From positions 183,187-247,186 of the forward strand of contig NZ_JAODNV010000008.1 in assembly GCF_025398195.1 (NCBI RefSeq): a stretch of DNA of 64,000 nt, written 5' to 3'. The notes below the pieces were generated by a model. That model was given only the letters and a program-made list of their open reading frames with translations, was not told the DNA's origin and searched no databases. Shown here piece by piece: positions 45,566 to 55,763 of this stretch (the stretch's first letter is position 1; each line of letters opens with the position of its first letter). The translations under genes were made by a program, and so were the position numbers. The stretch is from Chelativorans petroleitrophicus. GTDB lineage: Bacteria; Pseudomonadota; Alphaproteobacteria; Rhizobiales; Rhizobiaceae.

Positions 45566-46550
45566 GGGCGATCGTCCCGCCGAGTTCATCCTCGATGTGG
45601 ATGCGGATGATGTCATCGAAGCTCTTTTCGGCCGAGAAGCCAAGCTTTTCGGCGCGCCGCGCATCAAAATCGGTGGGCCAGCCCAAGACGATCCGGCGGA
45701 TCGTCGCATCCGGCTCGCGCCGGATGAGACGCACCGCTTTCTCGCCCGCAACACGCCTCAGCGCCTCGATCTGCTCGCCCACGGTGGCCGACAGGCCGGG
45801 CATTGTGAGATTGCGCCGCGGGCCCACCTGCTCAAGGTCGAGCCGTGCCGCGTGAATGAAAAAGCCGACAGCCGCGCGGGGGCTCGCGAACCAGTGCCGC
45901 ACATCCTCTTCGACCGGCAGTACAGCTTCCTCACCCACCAGCGGCTCGCGCAGAATATTGGAGAAGAAGCCGGACGCCGCCTTGTTGGGCTTGCCGGGAC
46001 GGATGCAGATGGTGGGGAGCCTGAGGCCGATCCCATCAAAGAAGCCGCGACGGGAATAATCGGCGAGCAGAAGTTCCGATATGGCCTTTTGCGTGCCGTA
46101 ACTCGTCAGCGGAGTAGAGAAGAACTCGTCGCCTATTTTTTCTGGAAAGGGCGCGCCAAAAACGGCGATGGAGGAAGCAAAGACCACCCGCGGACGATAA
46201 GGCTCTTTCCGCCCCTCAAGACGGATTGCCTCGAAAAGCGCGCGCGTGCCGTCAAGATTGACGCGATAGCCCTTCTCGAAATCGGCCTCTGCCTCGCCCG
46301 ACACGATTGCCGCCAGATGAAAGATGATATCCGGGCGCGCCGACGCGAGCTTTTCCGCGCTGCCCGGTTGAGAAAGGTCCAGCGCCTCGCTGGAGGCCAC
46401 TGCCGCAAGGGCGGACGGCATCGGAGGCTCGACGATGTCAACGAGCGTAAGCCGGTCCAGCCCGCCGCCCAGCGCGCCCTCCTCGGCGGCGATCCTCTCG
46501 ACCAGCTTGCGGCCGATCATCCCGGCCGCGCCGATCACCAGCACATGCAT
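45555..46550 (-). CDS. denD: D-erythronate dehydrogenase-like NAD-dependent epimerase/dehydratase
   Basis: The 331-residue protein is an extended SDR. It begins '[20 protein letters not shown]', has '[18 protein letters not shown]' near residue 73 and the catalytic Tyr/Lys in '[19 protein letters not shown]' near residue 150. '[20 protein letters not shown]' near residue 175 is characteristic of the DenD (D-erythronate dehydrogenase) group, which oxidises four-carbon sugar acids with NAD. Assignment to DenD is by these motifs; the kinase and isomerase partners of the erythronate pathway are not in the window. It is the first gene of the three-gene leftward unit. Confidence 0.82.
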   Translation of the reverse strand: MHVLVIGAAGMIGRKLVERIAAEEGALGGGLDRLTLVDIVEPPMPSALAAVASSEALDLSQPGSAEKLASARPDIIFHLAAIVSGEAEADFEKGYRVNLDGTRALFEAIRLEGRKEPYRPRVVFASSIAVFGAPFPEKIGDEFFSTPLTSYGTQKAISELLLADYSRRGFFDGIGLRLPTICIRPGKPNKAASGFFSNILREPLVGEEAVLPVEEDVRHWFASPRAAVGFFIHAARLDLEQVGPRRNLTMPGLSATVGEQIEALRRVAGEKAVRLIRREPDATIRRIVLGWPTDFDARRAEKLGFSAEKSFDDIIRIHIEDELGGTIAHGG

Positions 46551-46802
46551 CCGTTGCTATCCTCCTCCAATTCCGCCGCCCCGCGCGCTGCGCCTGCCGC
46601 TTTCATCGCACGTCGCCTGCTGCGCTCGACCACCCGGCATGCCCACGCTCGTTCGCCCGCGCACAGACAGCAGCCCGTTATCCGCAATAGCGCATTGAGC
46701 ATGGTGCAAGTCAACCAGCTTCGCCCGAAAAGTGCCGATGGCGGCAGAGCACCTTTTCCTCGAAGCCCGAGGGAGCCGCGGATGCCCGTATAATTCGGAA
46801 GA

Positions 46803-46877
<75 letters not shown>

Positions 46878-46986
46878 GGGATTGGGCGGCCTTCTGCCAT
46901 ATCGGTTGCCCGAGCGCAAGCGTCCGCTCCATATATGTGAGAGTGCGCTGCACGGGCCGCGCACGCATGCGATATGGGAAATGAGA

Positions 46987-47160
46987 ATGGCTGGCAAGGA
47001 GAAATCCGAAACGAAGGAAGAGCGCCGCAAGAGGCTGGCGGCAGAGCTCAGGGCCAATCTGGCGCGCCGCAAGGCGCAGGCCCGCGCCCGCCGCGCCGGC
47101 GAGGCCGATGCGCGGGAGGACGGCATCCCGGCGGCGAAAGGCGAAAAGAGCGGCGGTTAA
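46987..47160 (+). CDS. conserved small basic protein
   Basis: This 57-residue protein is highly charged and helical: 'AGKEKSETKEERRKRLAAEL' is followed by 'ANLARRKAQARARRAGEA' and a short Gly-ending tail. Small Lys/Arg-rich proteins of this type occur upstream of murA in rhizobia, to my knowledge without an assigned function. The start ATG 46987 has GGGAA upstream; ATG 46981 would add two residues. There is no membrane segment. It lies between the tRNA-Thr gene (opposite strand) and murA. Confidence 0.7.
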   Translation: MAGKEKSETKEERRKRLAAELRANLARRKAQARARRAGEADAREDGIPAAKGEKSGG

Positions 47161-47404
47161 ATGGCAGCTGATGCGCGGCAAAGCCGGGAATCACAAAGCC
47201 GGTTCCGGCTGAGGCCGCGTCATCCACCCACATTCATCATCATTATTCACTACTCGCTATTCGCTATCCTCCCTTCACTCCCCTCTTACGCTCCGCCCAC
47301 CGCATCAACCGTCCATTTCCTTGAACCTGCCGCAACCTTGCTCTAGGACAGGCTGACGCGCGAACAGAAGGCCGGGATTCGCTCCCCCCGGAAGAATGAC
47401 CTCG

Positions 47405-48694
47405 ATGGACCGCATACGCATTCGCGGAGGACGCCAGCTCCATGGCACGATCCCGGTCTCCGGGGCGAAAAACGCCGCCCTCCCGCTAATGATCGCCTCA
47501 CTGCTCACCGATGACACGCTGACGCTAGAGAACGTGCCGCATCTGGCTGACGTGGAGCAGCTCATCCGTATTCTCGGCAATCACGGGGTGGACTATTCCG
47601 TCAACGGCCGGCGCGAGAATCAGAGTAAGGGCTATTCTCGCACGATCCATTTCACGGCGCGCAGCATCGTCGACACCACCGCGCCCTACGAACTCGTTTC
47701 CAAGATGCGGGCAAGCTTCTGGGTCATCGGCCCTCTGCTCGCACGCATGGGCGAGGCGCGGGTGTCGCTGCCGGGCGGCTGCGCCATCGGCACGCGGCCG
47801 GTGGACCTCTTCATCGAAGGGCTGCACGCGCTGGGGGCCGAGATCGACATCGAGAACGGCTATGTCGTGGCGAAGGCCAAGAATGGGCTTAATGGTACGC
47901 GCTACCGCTTTCCCAAGGTTTCGGTCGGCGCCACGCATGTCCTGATGATGGCCGCCACCCTCGCCAAGGGCGAGACGGTGCTGGAAAACGCCGCGCGCGA
48001 GCCGGAGATAGTCAATCTGGCCGACTGCCTGAACGCCATGGGCGCGAAGATTTCGGGCGCGGGCACATCCACCATCACCATTCAGGGCGTGACCAGCCTT
48101 TCGGGCGCCAGGCAGCGGATCATCCCGGACCGCATCGAGACGGGCACCTACGCGCTGGCCGTCGCCATGACAGGCGGTGACGTGCTTCTGGAAGGCGCAC
48201 GCGCCGACCTGCTGGAAACCGCGCTGGACGTCATCGAGCAGACGGGGGTGGAGATCACGCGCGCCAACACCGGAATCCGCGTCAGGCGCAACGGGGTGGG
48301 CATTCATCCGGTGGACGTGGAAACCGCCCCCTTCCCCGGCTTTCCGACCGACCTTCAGGCGCAGTTCATGGCGCTGATGACGAAGGCCAAGGGGCAATCG
48401 CGCATCACGGAAACGATCTTCGAGAACCGTTTCATGCATGTGCAGGAGCTCGCCCGGCTCGGCGCGCGCATATCCCTTTCCGGCCAGACGGCGATCGTGG
48501 ATGGCGTGGACAGGCTGAAGGGAGCGCCCGTCATGGCGACCGATCTCAGAGCTTCGGTTTCGCTTGTCATCGCCGGGCTCGCGGCAGAGGGCGAGACTAT
48601 CGTCAATCGGGTCTATCACCTCGATCGCGGTTTCGAGCGGCTCGAGGAGAAGCTTTCCGGCTGCGGCGCCGACATCGAACGCATCTCGGGTTGA
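47405..48694 (+). CDS. murA: UDP-N-acetylglucosamine 1-carboxyvinyltransferase
   Basis: The 429-residue cytoplasmic enzyme adds enolpyruvate from PEP to UDP-GlcNAc, the first committed step of peptidoglycan synthesis, and is the target of fosfomycin. It begins '[20 protein letters not shown]' with the conserved Lys in '[11 protein letters not shown]' near residue 22. The PEP-binding catalytic Cys, target of fosfomycin, is in '[15 protein letters not shown]' near residue 118. Its length is standard. I start at ATG 47405 because homologues begin MDRIRI; ATG 47396 with GGAAGA just upstream would add three residues. It leads the conserved murA - DUF2948 - hisD block. Confidence 0.97.
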   Translation: MDRIRIRGGRQLHGTIPVSGAKNAALPLMIASLLTDDTLTLENVPHLADVEQLIRILGNHGVDYSVNGRRENQSKGYSRTIHFTARSIVDTTAPYELVSKMRASFWVIGPLLARMGEARVSLPGGCAIGTRPVDLFIEGLHALGAEIDIENGYVVAKAKNGLNGTRYRFPKVSVGATHVLMMAATLAKGETVLENAAREPEIVNLADCLNAMGAKISGAGTSTITIQGVTSLSGARQRIIPDRIETGTYALAVAMTGGDVLLEGARADLLETALDVIEQTGVEITRANTGIRVRRNGVGIHPVDVETAPFPGFPTDLQAQFMALMTKAKGQSRITETIFENRFMHVQELARLGARISLSGQTAIVDGVDRLKGAPVMATDLRASVSLVIAGLAAEGETIVNRVYHLDRGFERLEEKLSGCGADIERISG

Positions 48695-48868
48695 CGCGCC
48701 GGGCGGAGAACGGTTCTGAATGTGTTCAGGTTGGATCAAATCGTCGCCGTCAGTCCGGCCGCAGGGAGCGGGCGGCGGATCCGTTCGTGACATCGCCGTT
48801 GCGGAGCGGATGCGGATAGCCGTCGCCCGCGGCCTGCTGGGCCGGCGCGCAAGCGTTGTGAGCGAACA

Positions 48869-49309
48869 ATGGACCTTCTGAAGCTGGCCGCCCTCGACGA
48901 AGAGGATTTGAGTGTGATTTCCGCCCATGTGCAGGACGCGGTCGCAAAGGTCGGCGAAATGACCTTCTCCAAGCGGGAAAAGCGCTTTGCGATGGTCATG
49001 CGGCGCTTCGCCTGGGAAAAGGAGAAGGGGGGCCTGTTCCGGCGCACCAGCCACGAGCGGCGGCTCGCCGCGCTCAATTTCGACCGGGTGCTGGCGGTGC
49101 GTTCCACCAGCATCGACAAGAACAGGCCGGAGACTGTCCTGGCGCTTCTGGCAGTGCGTTTCATGCCCAGCGACGCGCCGTCCGGCACGATCGAACTTGC
49201 CTTTTCCGGCGGCGCCACCATCCATCTCGACGTGGAATGCATCGAAACCAGGCTGAGCGATCTCGGAGCCGCCTGGGAAACACCAGTCAAACCGCGGCAC
49301 AGCGCTTAA
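48869..49309 (+). CDS. DUF2948-family protein
   Basis: The 146-residue protein matches the DUF2948 family, found mainly in alphaproteobacteria between murA and hisD. It begins 'MDLLKLAALDEEDLSVISAH'; other family parts are 'FAMVMRRFAWEKE' near residue 45 and 'GTIELAFSGGATIHLDVECI' (key part 'FSGGATIHLDVECIE') near residue 120. No catalytic motif is visible and no biochemical role is established. It is separated from murA by 174 bp with no other gene and from hisD by 12 bp, so it is probably co-transcribed with hisD. Confidence 0.92.
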   Translation: MDLLKLAALDEEDLSVISAHVQDAVAKVGEMTFSKREKRFAMVMRRFAWEKEKGGLFRRTSHERRLAALNFDRVLAVRSTSIDKNRPETVLALLAVRFMPSDAPSGTIELAFSGGATIHLDVECIETRLSDLGAAWETPVKPRHSA

Positions 49310-49321
49310 GGGGCAATCTTC

Positions 49322-50614
49322 ATGACCCTACGGCTCTCCACCGCCGACGCTGATTTCGAGGATCGCTTCACCGCCTTCCTGGCCACCAAACGCGAGGCCT
49401 CGCAGGAGGTAGATGCGGCCGTGCGTGAGATCATCGCCCGCGTCAGGGCCGAGGGCGACCGGGCGCTGAAGGAGTACACGAAGCGATTCGACCGTTTCGA
49501 TGTGGAAAAAGCTGGCATGCGCGTGGAGCGCAGCGAGATCGAGGCCGCCTATGAGGCTACCGACGCGGAAACGCGCGCCGCGCTCGAACTCGCGAAGGAA
49601 AGGATCGAGGCGCACCACCGCCGTCAGATGCCCACCGACACGCGCTACAAGGACGCGCTCGGCGTGGAACTCGGCTGGCGCTGGACGCCTATCAGTGCGG
49701 TCGGGCTCTACGTGCCGGGCGGACTTGCCAGCTATCCAAGCTCCGTGCTGATGAACGCAGTGCCGGCGCGCGTGGCCGGTGTGGAGCGCATCACCATCAC
49801 CACACCTACACCTGACGGCCGGCTCAACCCGCTCGTCCTGGTGGCGGCGGACATTGCCGGCGTGACGGAAATCCTCCGCATCGGCGGCGCGCAGGCGATC
49901 GCTGCCCTCGCCCATGGTACCGAGACAATCGCCCCTGTCGACAAGATCGTGGGGCCGGGCAACGCCTGGGTGTCGGCCGCCAAGCGCCAGGTCTTCGGCC
50001 AAGTGGGCATCGACATGATTGCCGGCCCGTCGGAGGTGCTGGTTGTGGCCGATGGTGAAAACGACCCTACATGGATTGCCGCCGACCTCCTGGCGCAGGC
50101 CGAGCACGACACGGCCGCGCAATCGATCCTGATGACGGACGATCCCGCCTTTGCCGAGGCGGTGGCCGCAGAGGTCGAACGGCAGCTCAAGCAGCTTTCC
50201 CGCGCCGAGATTGCCGGCGCGAGCTGGCGCGACTTTGGCGCCATCATCCTGCTGCGCAGTCTGGAAGAGGCGCCGACGCTGATCGACCGCCTCGCGCCGG
50301 AGCATCTTGAGCTTGCGACCGCGCAGGCCGAAAGCCTGTTGCAGCGCATCCGCAATGCCGGCGCCGTGTTCCTCGGCCGCCATACGCCGGAGGTGATCGG
50401 GGATTATGTCGGCGGCTCGAACCACGTGCTTCCCACGGCACGTTCGGCGAGGTTCTCTTCGGGGCTGTCGGTGATGGACTTCCTGAAGCGCATGTCGATC
50501 CTGCGGCTCGACAGCGGCCAGCTTCGCGCGCTTGGCCCCGCGGCCGTCACACTTGCCCGGGCGGAGGGGCTGGAGGCACATGGCCGCGCCGTCTCCATAA
50601 GGCTCAACATCTAG
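49322..50614 (+). CDS. hisD: histidinol dehydrogenase
   Basis: The 430-residue zinc enzyme oxidises L-histidinol to L-histidine with two NAD+, the last two steps of histidine synthesis. Family motifs are '[19 protein letters not shown]' near residue 128, '[18 protein letters not shown]' near residue 215, and '[18 protein letters not shown]' near residue 255 with Zn-binding Gln/His. '[12 protein letters not shown]' near residue 320 contains the catalytic Glu-His pair. The length is typical. It is not near other his genes, which agrees with the dispersed histidine genes of rhizobia. UPF0262 follows 8 bp later. Confidence 0.97.
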   Translation: MTLRLSTADADFEDRFTAFLATKREASQEVDAAVREIIARVRAEGDRALKEYTKRFDRFDVEKAGMRVERSEIEAAYEATDAETRAALELAKERIEAHHRRQMPTDTRYKDALGVELGWRWTPISAVGLYVPGGLASYPSSVLMNAVPARVAGVERITITTPTPDGRLNPLVLVAADIAGVTEILRIGGAQAIAALAHGTETIAPVDKIVGPGNAWVSAAKRQVFGQVGIDMIAGPSEVLVVADGENDPTWIAADLLAQAEHDTAAQSILMTDDPAFAEAVAAEVERQLKQLSRAEIAGASWRDFGAIILLRSLEEAPTLIDRLAPEHLELATAQAESLLQRIRNAGAVFLGRHTPEVIGDYVGGSNHVLPTARSARFSSGLSVMDFLKRMSILRLDSGQLRALGPAAVTLARAEGLEAHGRAVSIRLNI

Positions 50615-50622
50615 AGAAACCG

Positions 50623-51108
50623 ATGGGCGAGCGGGGTTGCGGAAGGTCCTGCCTCACCGATGTCGAACTCGACGAGACCATTGGCCGCGCTCCCCCGGAT
50701 ATCGAACATGAGCGTGCCGTCGCCATTTTCGATCTGATCGAGGAAAACAGCTTCCAGCCAGTCGGAGACACCGTGGGTGGGCCCTACCGGCTGAAGATCT
50801 CGCTCGCCAATTCGCGCCTCGTGCTCGCGGTGAAGCGGGAGAACGGTGAAACCGTGGTCACCCACATGCTCTCCCTCACGCCCTTCCGGCGCATCGTGAA
50901 GGATTATTTTCTCATCTGCGAGAGCTATTATGAGGCCATCCGCTCGGCCAGCCCGAGGCAGATCGAGGCGATCGACATGGGCCGGCGCAGCCTGCACAAC
51001 GAAGGTTCCCAAACTCTGATGGCCAGGCTGGCCGGGAAAATAGAGGTGGATTTCGATACGGCGCGGCGCCTGTTCACGCTCCTTTGCGTGCTCCATTGGC
51101 GGAGATGA
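50623..51108 (+). CDS. UPF0262-family protein
   Basis: The 161-residue protein belongs to UPF0262, a conserved alphaproteobacterial family of unknown function. Recognisable segments are '[23 protein letters not shown]' (key part '[13 protein letters not shown]') and '[25 protein letters not shown]' (key part '[14 protein letters not shown]'). The C-terminus contains '[12 protein letters not shown]'. No signal peptide or membrane helix is seen. In related genomes the phosphatase gene normally follows at once; here about 2.7 kb of other DNA intervenes before 53874. Confidence 0.93.
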   Translation: MGERGCGRSCLTDVELDETIGRAPPDIEHERAVAIFDLIEENSFQPVGDTVGGPYRLKISLANSRLVLAVKRENGETVVTHMLSLTPFRRIVKDYFLICESYYEAIRSASPRQIEAIDMGRRSLHNEGSQTLMARLAGKIEVDFDTARRLFTLLCVLHWRR

Positions 51109-51195
51109 CGCACGGTGCGATCAACAACAAGCGTCGGCCGCTCGCACCGAGCGGCCGACTCGACAGGGCATCCGGCCTATCCAGACAGCACAGAT

Positions 51196-53163
51196 TTACG
51201 TTAGCTGTCCCTTCAACCGGCCGGGAGTAGACACGACAATCACATGCCCATTATCTTTCTTGAACTTCAGCCAGGCCACATCTTTTCCAAAGCAACTCCT
51301 GAAATCTTTATGTCCGAAATAGATCGTTTTCGTGCTGAAATCGAATCTGGCGTTCTTGGCTGCCGAAACTATGGAATCCAATATCCACGCCATGAATTTC
51401 ATAGCATCCTCTTTCGCCATTGTTAAATTCGCCTTACCATTATTCTTGGACATATCTATAATTACAGAAACGGCTGCATTTATCTCCTGCTGGATTTGCT
51501 TCAAATGGTTATCGAACCCTGCCTCTGCCTGTTGCGGGGTCAGACGGTAGGAGCCATCCGGCTTTAAACCGTTACCGAAAAGGTCGGCAACGCGCTTTGT
51601 CGTTAGTCCTCTCGCCCAGCTTGCGAAATTGTCATCGGTCGTGGGACGCGGCAGCTTATGGCGATCGGCAGCCTTGGCCGCATGCTTCTGCTGCCTGACT
51701 TCAAACGGCTTGGGAACGCAACCGCCGACACCTCTTTTGCATATGCGTTTCACATGCCTGCCGAAGTCTTTAGTCTTGGGGATGTGCAACTCCTTCATGG
51801 TTTGGCGGACGGCTCTGTGCATGTCGTCCATATCGAGCACGTCAATCACATTGGTAATTCGGCTCAGCGTCTTGCTTGCTACCGCAAACGTCACACTAAA
51901 GATAATTTCCCTGGCAGTTTCGTCGGCAGCGGCCATAAGCGCCCCAGTTGTATCGCCGTCCATTAGCTTCCTGATGGGGTCATAGTACGGAACAAGAATG
52001 GATCGCACCCCGTGAACAAAACGTTCGAAGCGCGTTTCCTGATAGCCGGATTTTTCCAATCGCTCCCGGTCGAGTATGAGGGCCGTGGCTGTCTCAGCCG
52101 CCCGCTGGAGGGAAAGGCCAGAAGAAGCAGGTTCGACCGAAAAGCCCTCCCCGAAGCGTTCCCTGTCGCGCAAATCATCGGAGAAGAAATCGCTCACATG
52201 ACGATCCACCCATTCACTCGGCGCGCGTTTTGATGCCAGTTCCTGGAAGACCGGTTTGGGCACACTTTCCATGTGCAGTTCGCCATCCGATTCCCAGACA
52301 GCCACGGTCCGGCCTTTTTGCGGAAAGTGGAGAAAACAGCCGGTGTTGGCCAGGATCAGAAATCTCGATGTCCTCTCCCCGAAATACACCATGTCATAGA
52401 GATCGCCGGCTATCCGGGCCAAGGCCTCCAACATGTTATCGGGGAGCATCGGACCCGACTTCAGCTCGTAAACCAATGCCGTGTCCTTTTCAGGATTCAC
52501 CCCAAAGGACGATGAAAGCTGATCAACTATTATGCGGGCCGTTTTCCGCCGGATCTCGGGCAACTGCGTAGCAGCAAAATCGTCCCATGCTTTCCTGTAT
52601 TCCGGATCGAGCGCGGGTAGATGGGTAAGGCCGTGACTCGCGCTGCCTGCAACTCCCAGGAGCGTGAGTTGTGACCGATAGTACTGGTCGAGCAGCGTGT
52701 CATTCGTATACGACGAAAACACCACGGACGAGTGGCCCAGTGCGTTTACGGTTAGAGTTTTGCGATATTCATCGGGATTGAGCCCGTTGCTTATAATGAT
52801 TTGCCTAGCAAGGTCCCGTCTGGTGGGCCATTTGGCAATAGTCGCGGCAACGTGTTGCGGCGAAGTCACGACATGATGCCCCCTGTTTCTGCGGGCCGAC
52901 CGCCCGTAACGTGAGGAACCGCCCTCCGCCGAATGAATATCTGTATTTGTATCTTCTGCCTTCTTGCTTAGGGTTTTCTCTAAAGATGCAGAGCGTTTCA
53001 GAAGGCGCAAATCTTCTTTGAAGCCGAGAGCCAAAGCATCCGGGCGCAATTCTGTGGAAGGCATCGCTTCCGACTCTGTGTCCTTTCCTGTCCCTTCATT
53101 TTCTTCAATTGACTGCGCAATGACCGGCGAAAGCAACTGCAATGCAAGGAGGGTAAGAAGCAT
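51196..53163 (-). CDS. large Sec-exported protein of unknown function, inserted in a housekeeping block
   Basis: I do not recognise the family. I chose ATG 53163 because AGGAGG lies 5 bases upstream and the product then begins with a classic signal peptide, 'MLLTLLALQLLSPVIAQS'. A longer open frame to 53406 would bury it. The mature 637 residues are mixed alpha/beta: an acidic, Ser-rich N-terminal part (to about 110), 'RKTARIIVDQLSSSFGV' near 210 and 'RSILVPYYDPIRKLMDGDTT' near 388. After that come a hydrophobic stretch 'IIFSVTFAVASKTL' near 420 and a basic Cys-containing part 'KRICKRGVGGCVP' near 475. The 388-425 pattern vaguely recalls large toxins or effectors. Codon use is less GC-biased than neighbours, suggesting transfer. 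Confidence 0.75.
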   Translation of the reverse strand: MLLTLLALQLLSPVIAQSIEENEGTGKDTESEAMPSTELRPDALALGFKEDLRLLKRSASLEKTLSKKAEDTNTDIHSAEGGSSRYGRSARRNRGHHVVTSPQHVAATIAKWPTRRDLARQIIISNGLNPDEYRKTLTVNALGHSSVVFSSYTNDTLLDQYYRSQLTLLGVAGSASHGLTHLPALDPEYRKAWDDFAATQLPEIRRKTARIIVDQLSSSFGVNPEKDTALVYELKSGPMLPDNMLEALARIAGDLYDMVYFGERTSRFLILANTGCFLHFPQKGRTVAVWESDGELHMESVPKPVFQELASKRAPSEWVDRHVSDFFSDDLRDRERFGEGFSVEPASSGLSLQRAAETATALILDRERLEKSGYQETRFERFVHGVRSILVPYYDPIRKLMDGDTTGALMAAADETAREIIFSVTFAVASKTLSRITNVIDVLDMDDMHRAVRQTMKELHIPKTKDFGRHVKRICKRGVGGCVPKPFEVRQQKHAAKAADRHKLPRPTTDDNFASWARGLTTKRVADLFGNGLKPDGSYRLTPQQAEAGFDNHLKQIQQEINAAVSVIIDMSKNNGKANLTMAKEDAMKFMAWILDSIVSAAKNARFDFSTKTIYFGHKDFRSCFGKDVAWLKFKKDNGHVIVVSTPGRLKGQLT

Positions 53164-53873
53164 CTTTCCTCCTGGTCGGGGCACATGTGGAAGGTGCTGC
53201 CCGTTGTTGCCGAGGCTGCCTGTATAGTGAGGATACGAAAAAAGCTCAGCCCAAGGGCTCAAACCACCTAATTTCTGCCGTTCGCCTGCGGGCTTCGCGG
53301 CCAAGCTCTTTTGCTTCCGCGCGTAATGCTCGCCAATAGACTGGTTTCTGGACTGCGACGTCGGATCAAACGTTCTGTATAGTCGTGTAGTAGAGTGAGT
53401 TTTCATCGGTATTTATAAAATTCTTAATTAAAAACACTGTACATACTATGGATGAAAAATTATCGGCATATTTCTGTAGCCAGCTTTCGAATATACGGAA
53501 TTATTTTTATCTGATTACATATTCGGATCAGGCCGGCTGCTCCAGCCCGCCTTCCACAAGCGAGCGGCGTAGATATAAGGGCCGCAGCGGAAAGGAAACG
53601 CCTGTCCGCCGAGAATTACACGCACATCGAGACTGGAACTGGGCGATGAGAAGCGGCATAAGAAGAGTTTACGATCACGCAACAACGGCCGCCTCCATGC
53701 TCCTGCTCGCGCCTTACCTTCGAATGACGGCATGCCGGTCCGGCAGCGTGTCCACTGGCCGCCTCAGCGTCACGCCTGCATTGCCGTGGCAGCGAAAGTC
53801 GATCGGCAAAGTTGGCGCCGCCGTTTTCGCCGCCTCGATGGGGGCGGAATGAATGTCCGCCGGTTTCTGAGCC
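53164..53873. promoter_or_regulatory. 710-bp region around the inserted gene
   Basis: No convincing gene is visible. Bases 53400-53530 are clearly A/T-rich and probably contain the promoter of the inverted gene; TTTATAAAT-like elements occur near 53412. Bases 53540-53870 return to high GC. The phosphatase gene begins at the end without its usual upstream partner. No terminal repeats, tRNA or integrase were found to explain the insertion. Confidence 0.35.
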
Positions 53874-54416
53874 TTGCAGACGCAGAGGGAAAATGGGAGA
53901 CGTGACGCGGAAACTGCGGCACCATCGGGAATCCATTTAGATCAGCCGGAGACCCGCCCAGAAGCGTCGGAATGCCGGCCACCGCGCTCGGTGCTCTTTC
54001 TGTGCGGACGCAATTCCATCCGCTCGCCGATGGCCGAGGCGCTTGCCCGGCATATGCTGCCGCACTCCGTTCTGGTCAGCTCTGCCGGCGTACGCGAGGG
54101 CGAGCGCAACCCCTTCGTCGACGCAGTGCTGGCGGAAAAGGCCCTGTCTCTCGGCGACTGGCAGCCGCGCCAGCTCGATGAGCTGGAAGAGATCAACTTC
54201 GACCTCATAGTCACCTTATCGCCGGAAGCGCATCACCGGGCGCTGGAGCTCACCCGCTCTGAAACGTTTGACGTCGAATACTGGCCAACTTTCGACCCTT
54301 CCGTGATCGAGGGCACGCGCGAACAGGTCCTGTCTGCCTATCGCGAGGTGCGCGACAGCCTTGTCCGGCGCATCGCGGATCGCTTCGGATTGCAGGAGCA
54401 GGAAAAGGGCGGGTGA
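53874..54416 (+). CDS. low-molecular-weight protein-tyrosine phosphatase/arsenate-reductase-like protein
   Basis: The protein (up to 180 residues) has the low-molecular-weight phosphatase P-loop 'LFLCGRNSIRSPMAEALA', a Cys-x5-Arg motif near residue 45. Downstream it has the acidic 'WPTFDPSVIEGTREQVL', matching the general-acid Asp region. The only in-frame start upstream is TTG 53874, with a poor ribosome site, so the first 25 residues are doubtful. Family members remove phosphate from tyrosine or reduce arsenate. In relatives this gene joins UPF0262 directly, so the TTG start may be a by-product of the insertion upstream. Confidence 0.82.
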   Translation: MQTQRENGRRDAETAAPSGIHLDQPETRPEASECRPPRSVLFLCGRNSIRSPMAEALARHMLPHSVLVSSAGVREGERNPFVDAVLAEKALSLGDWQPRQLDELEEINFDLIVTLSPEAHHRALELTRSETFDVEYWPTFDPSVIEGTREQVLSAYREVRDSLVRRIADRFGLQEQEKGG

Positions 54417-54544
54417 ACAAGCTTGTTCACAAATGGCGATGAATGGGATAGGTTCCGCCCGGTTTTCGGCTCGGCCCCCTGCTCCGCGCCCCTTGTGGCG
54501 TTGACGGAAGGTCAGGCCGTAGGTCCGTCAAGAGAAGGTATCGG

Positions 54545-54763
54545 ATGCCGAAGGAAGAAGTCCTGGAATTTCCCGGTGTGGTCACCGAGTTGCTCCCCAA
54601 TGCGATGTTCCGCGTGAAGCTGGAGAACGATCACGAGATCATCGCCCATACCGCCGGACGCATGCGCAAGAACCGTATCCGCGTGCTGACCGGTGACAAG
54701 GTGCTGGTGGAGATGACCCCCTACGACCTGACAAAAGGTCGTATCACCTACCGCTTCAAATAG
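54545..54763 (+). CDS. infA: translation initiation factor IF-1
   Basis: The 72-residue protein is the S1/OB-fold factor that binds the ribosomal A site with IF-2 and IF-3 during initiation. The family sequence is clear: '[20 protein letters not shown]' (key part '[16 protein letters not shown]'), '[20 protein letters not shown]' and '[14 protein letters not shown]' at the end. Length is exactly that of bacterial IF-1. It lies 128 bp after the phosphatase gene and 40 bp before maf. Confidence 0.98.
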   Translation: MPKEEVLEFPGVVTELLPNAMFRVKLENDHEIIAHTAGRMRKNRIRVLTGDKVLVEMTPYDLTKGRITYRFK

Positions 54764-54803
54764 AACCTCGTGGAACCGGGTCAGCGGCCGGGCCGAAGGT
54801 GTG

Positions 54804-55433
54804 ATGAGCGCGCTCAAGAAACTCGTCCTTGCCTCCGCTTCGCCCCGGCGTGTCGAACTCCTTCAGCAGGCGGGCATTGAGCCCGACCGTCTCATTCCGG
54901 CTGACATCGACGAAACGCCTCTCAAGGCCGAGCACCCCCGCTCCCTCGCCAAGAGGCTGGCGCACGCCAAGGCTGAAAAGGCGCTGCGGCGGCTTCGGGA
55001 AGATGGCGAGGCGGGTAATGCCTTCGTGCTTGCGGCCGACACGGTGGTGGCGGTGGGCAGGCGCATCCTGCCCAAGACCGAATATGCCGACGAGGCCTCC
55101 AACTGCCTGAGGCTGCTTTCAGGCCGTTCGCATCGGGTCTATACCGGCATCTGCCTCTTCACGCCCGCAGGCAAGCTGCGCCAGCGGCTGGTGGAGACGC
55201 GTGTGCGCTTCAAGAGGCTTTCCCGCGAGGAGCTGGAAAGCTATCTAGCAACGGGCGAATGGCGTGGCAAGGCCGGCGGCTACGCGATACAAGGCTTGGC
55301 CGGCACCTTCGTGGTCAAGCTGGTCGGTTCCTATTCCAACGTGGTCGGCCTGCCGCTCTATGAGACCGTGAGCCTATTGGCTGGTGACGGTTACGACGTC
55401 CGCGCCAACTGGAACCAGGGAGCCGAAGGCTGA
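54804..55433 (+). CDS. maf: Maf-family nucleotide pyrophosphatase
   Basis: The 209-residue protein hydrolyses non-canonical or damaged nucleoside triphosphates (Maf/HAM1-like house-cleaning). It begins '[20 protein letters not shown]', the family nucleotide-binding motif. Catalytic residues lie in '[17 protein letters not shown]' near residue 75, '[15 protein letters not shown]' near residue 105, and '[17 protein letters not shown]' near residue 150. I take ATG 54804; GTG 54801 directly before it is possible. It is followed 3 bp later by yacG, as in other rhizobia. Confidence 0.95.
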   Translation: MSALKKLVLASASPRRVELLQQAGIEPDRLIPADIDETPLKAEHPRSLAKRLAHAKAEKALRRLREDGEAGNAFVLAADTVVAVGRRILPKTEYADEASNCLRLLSGRSHRVYTGICLFTPAGKLRQRLVETRVRFKRLSREELESYLATGEWRGKAGGYAIQGLAGTFVVKLVGSYSNVVGLPLYETVSLLAGDGYDVRANWNQGAEG

Positions 55434-55436
55434 GAA

Positions 55437-55643
55437 ATGCCGGCAAACGCGGACAAGCCTGAAAAGATCGCGCCGCTGCGGCCGCGCCGCCCCTGCCCCG
55501 AATGCGGCAACCCCTCCGAGCGGGCCTATTTTCCGTTCTGCTCGGAACGGTGCAAGAATATTGATCTCAACCGGTGGCTTTCCGGCAGCTATGTCCTTCC
55601 GGGCCGGCCGGTCGATGAGGACGACGAGTCGCCCTCGAGCTGA
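55437..55643 (+). CDS. yacG: DNA gyrase inhibitor/zinc protein YacG
   Basis: The 68-residue zinc-binding protein matches YacG. The four Cys ligands are in 'CPECGNPS' and '[10 protein letters not shown]', with the usual spacing C-x2-C-x15-C-x3-C. The C-terminal '[13 protein letters not shown]' is also conserved. In E. coli YacG binds and inhibits gyrase. It starts 3 bp after the maf stop, so the genes are translationally linked. The acidic end 'DEDDESPSS' is typical. Confidence 0.95.
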   Translation: MPANADKPEKIAPLRPRRPCPECGNPSERAYFPFCSERCKNIDLNRWLSGSYVLPGRPVDEDDESPSS

Positions 55644-55763
55644 GCGCCTTCGCTGCCGGTATCCCGCAGCTTCTCATGTCACAAAGGTCCATTAAGGCAG
55701 GATTCGCTTGGGGCCTTCACCCGGCTCCCGGAGATCATTCCATTTTATCATGAGGTTTTTGCT

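Noticed and set aside
53164..53406. Longer 736-residue form of the inserted protein
   Set aside because: It would put a textbook signal peptide at residue 82, and there is a perfect AGGAGG site for the internal ATG 53163 but none for 53406.
53448..53852. 134-codon plus-strand frame between the inserted gene and the phosphatase gene
   Set aside because: The product is irregular, without domain or signal, and the AT-rich first part looks like promoter DNA.
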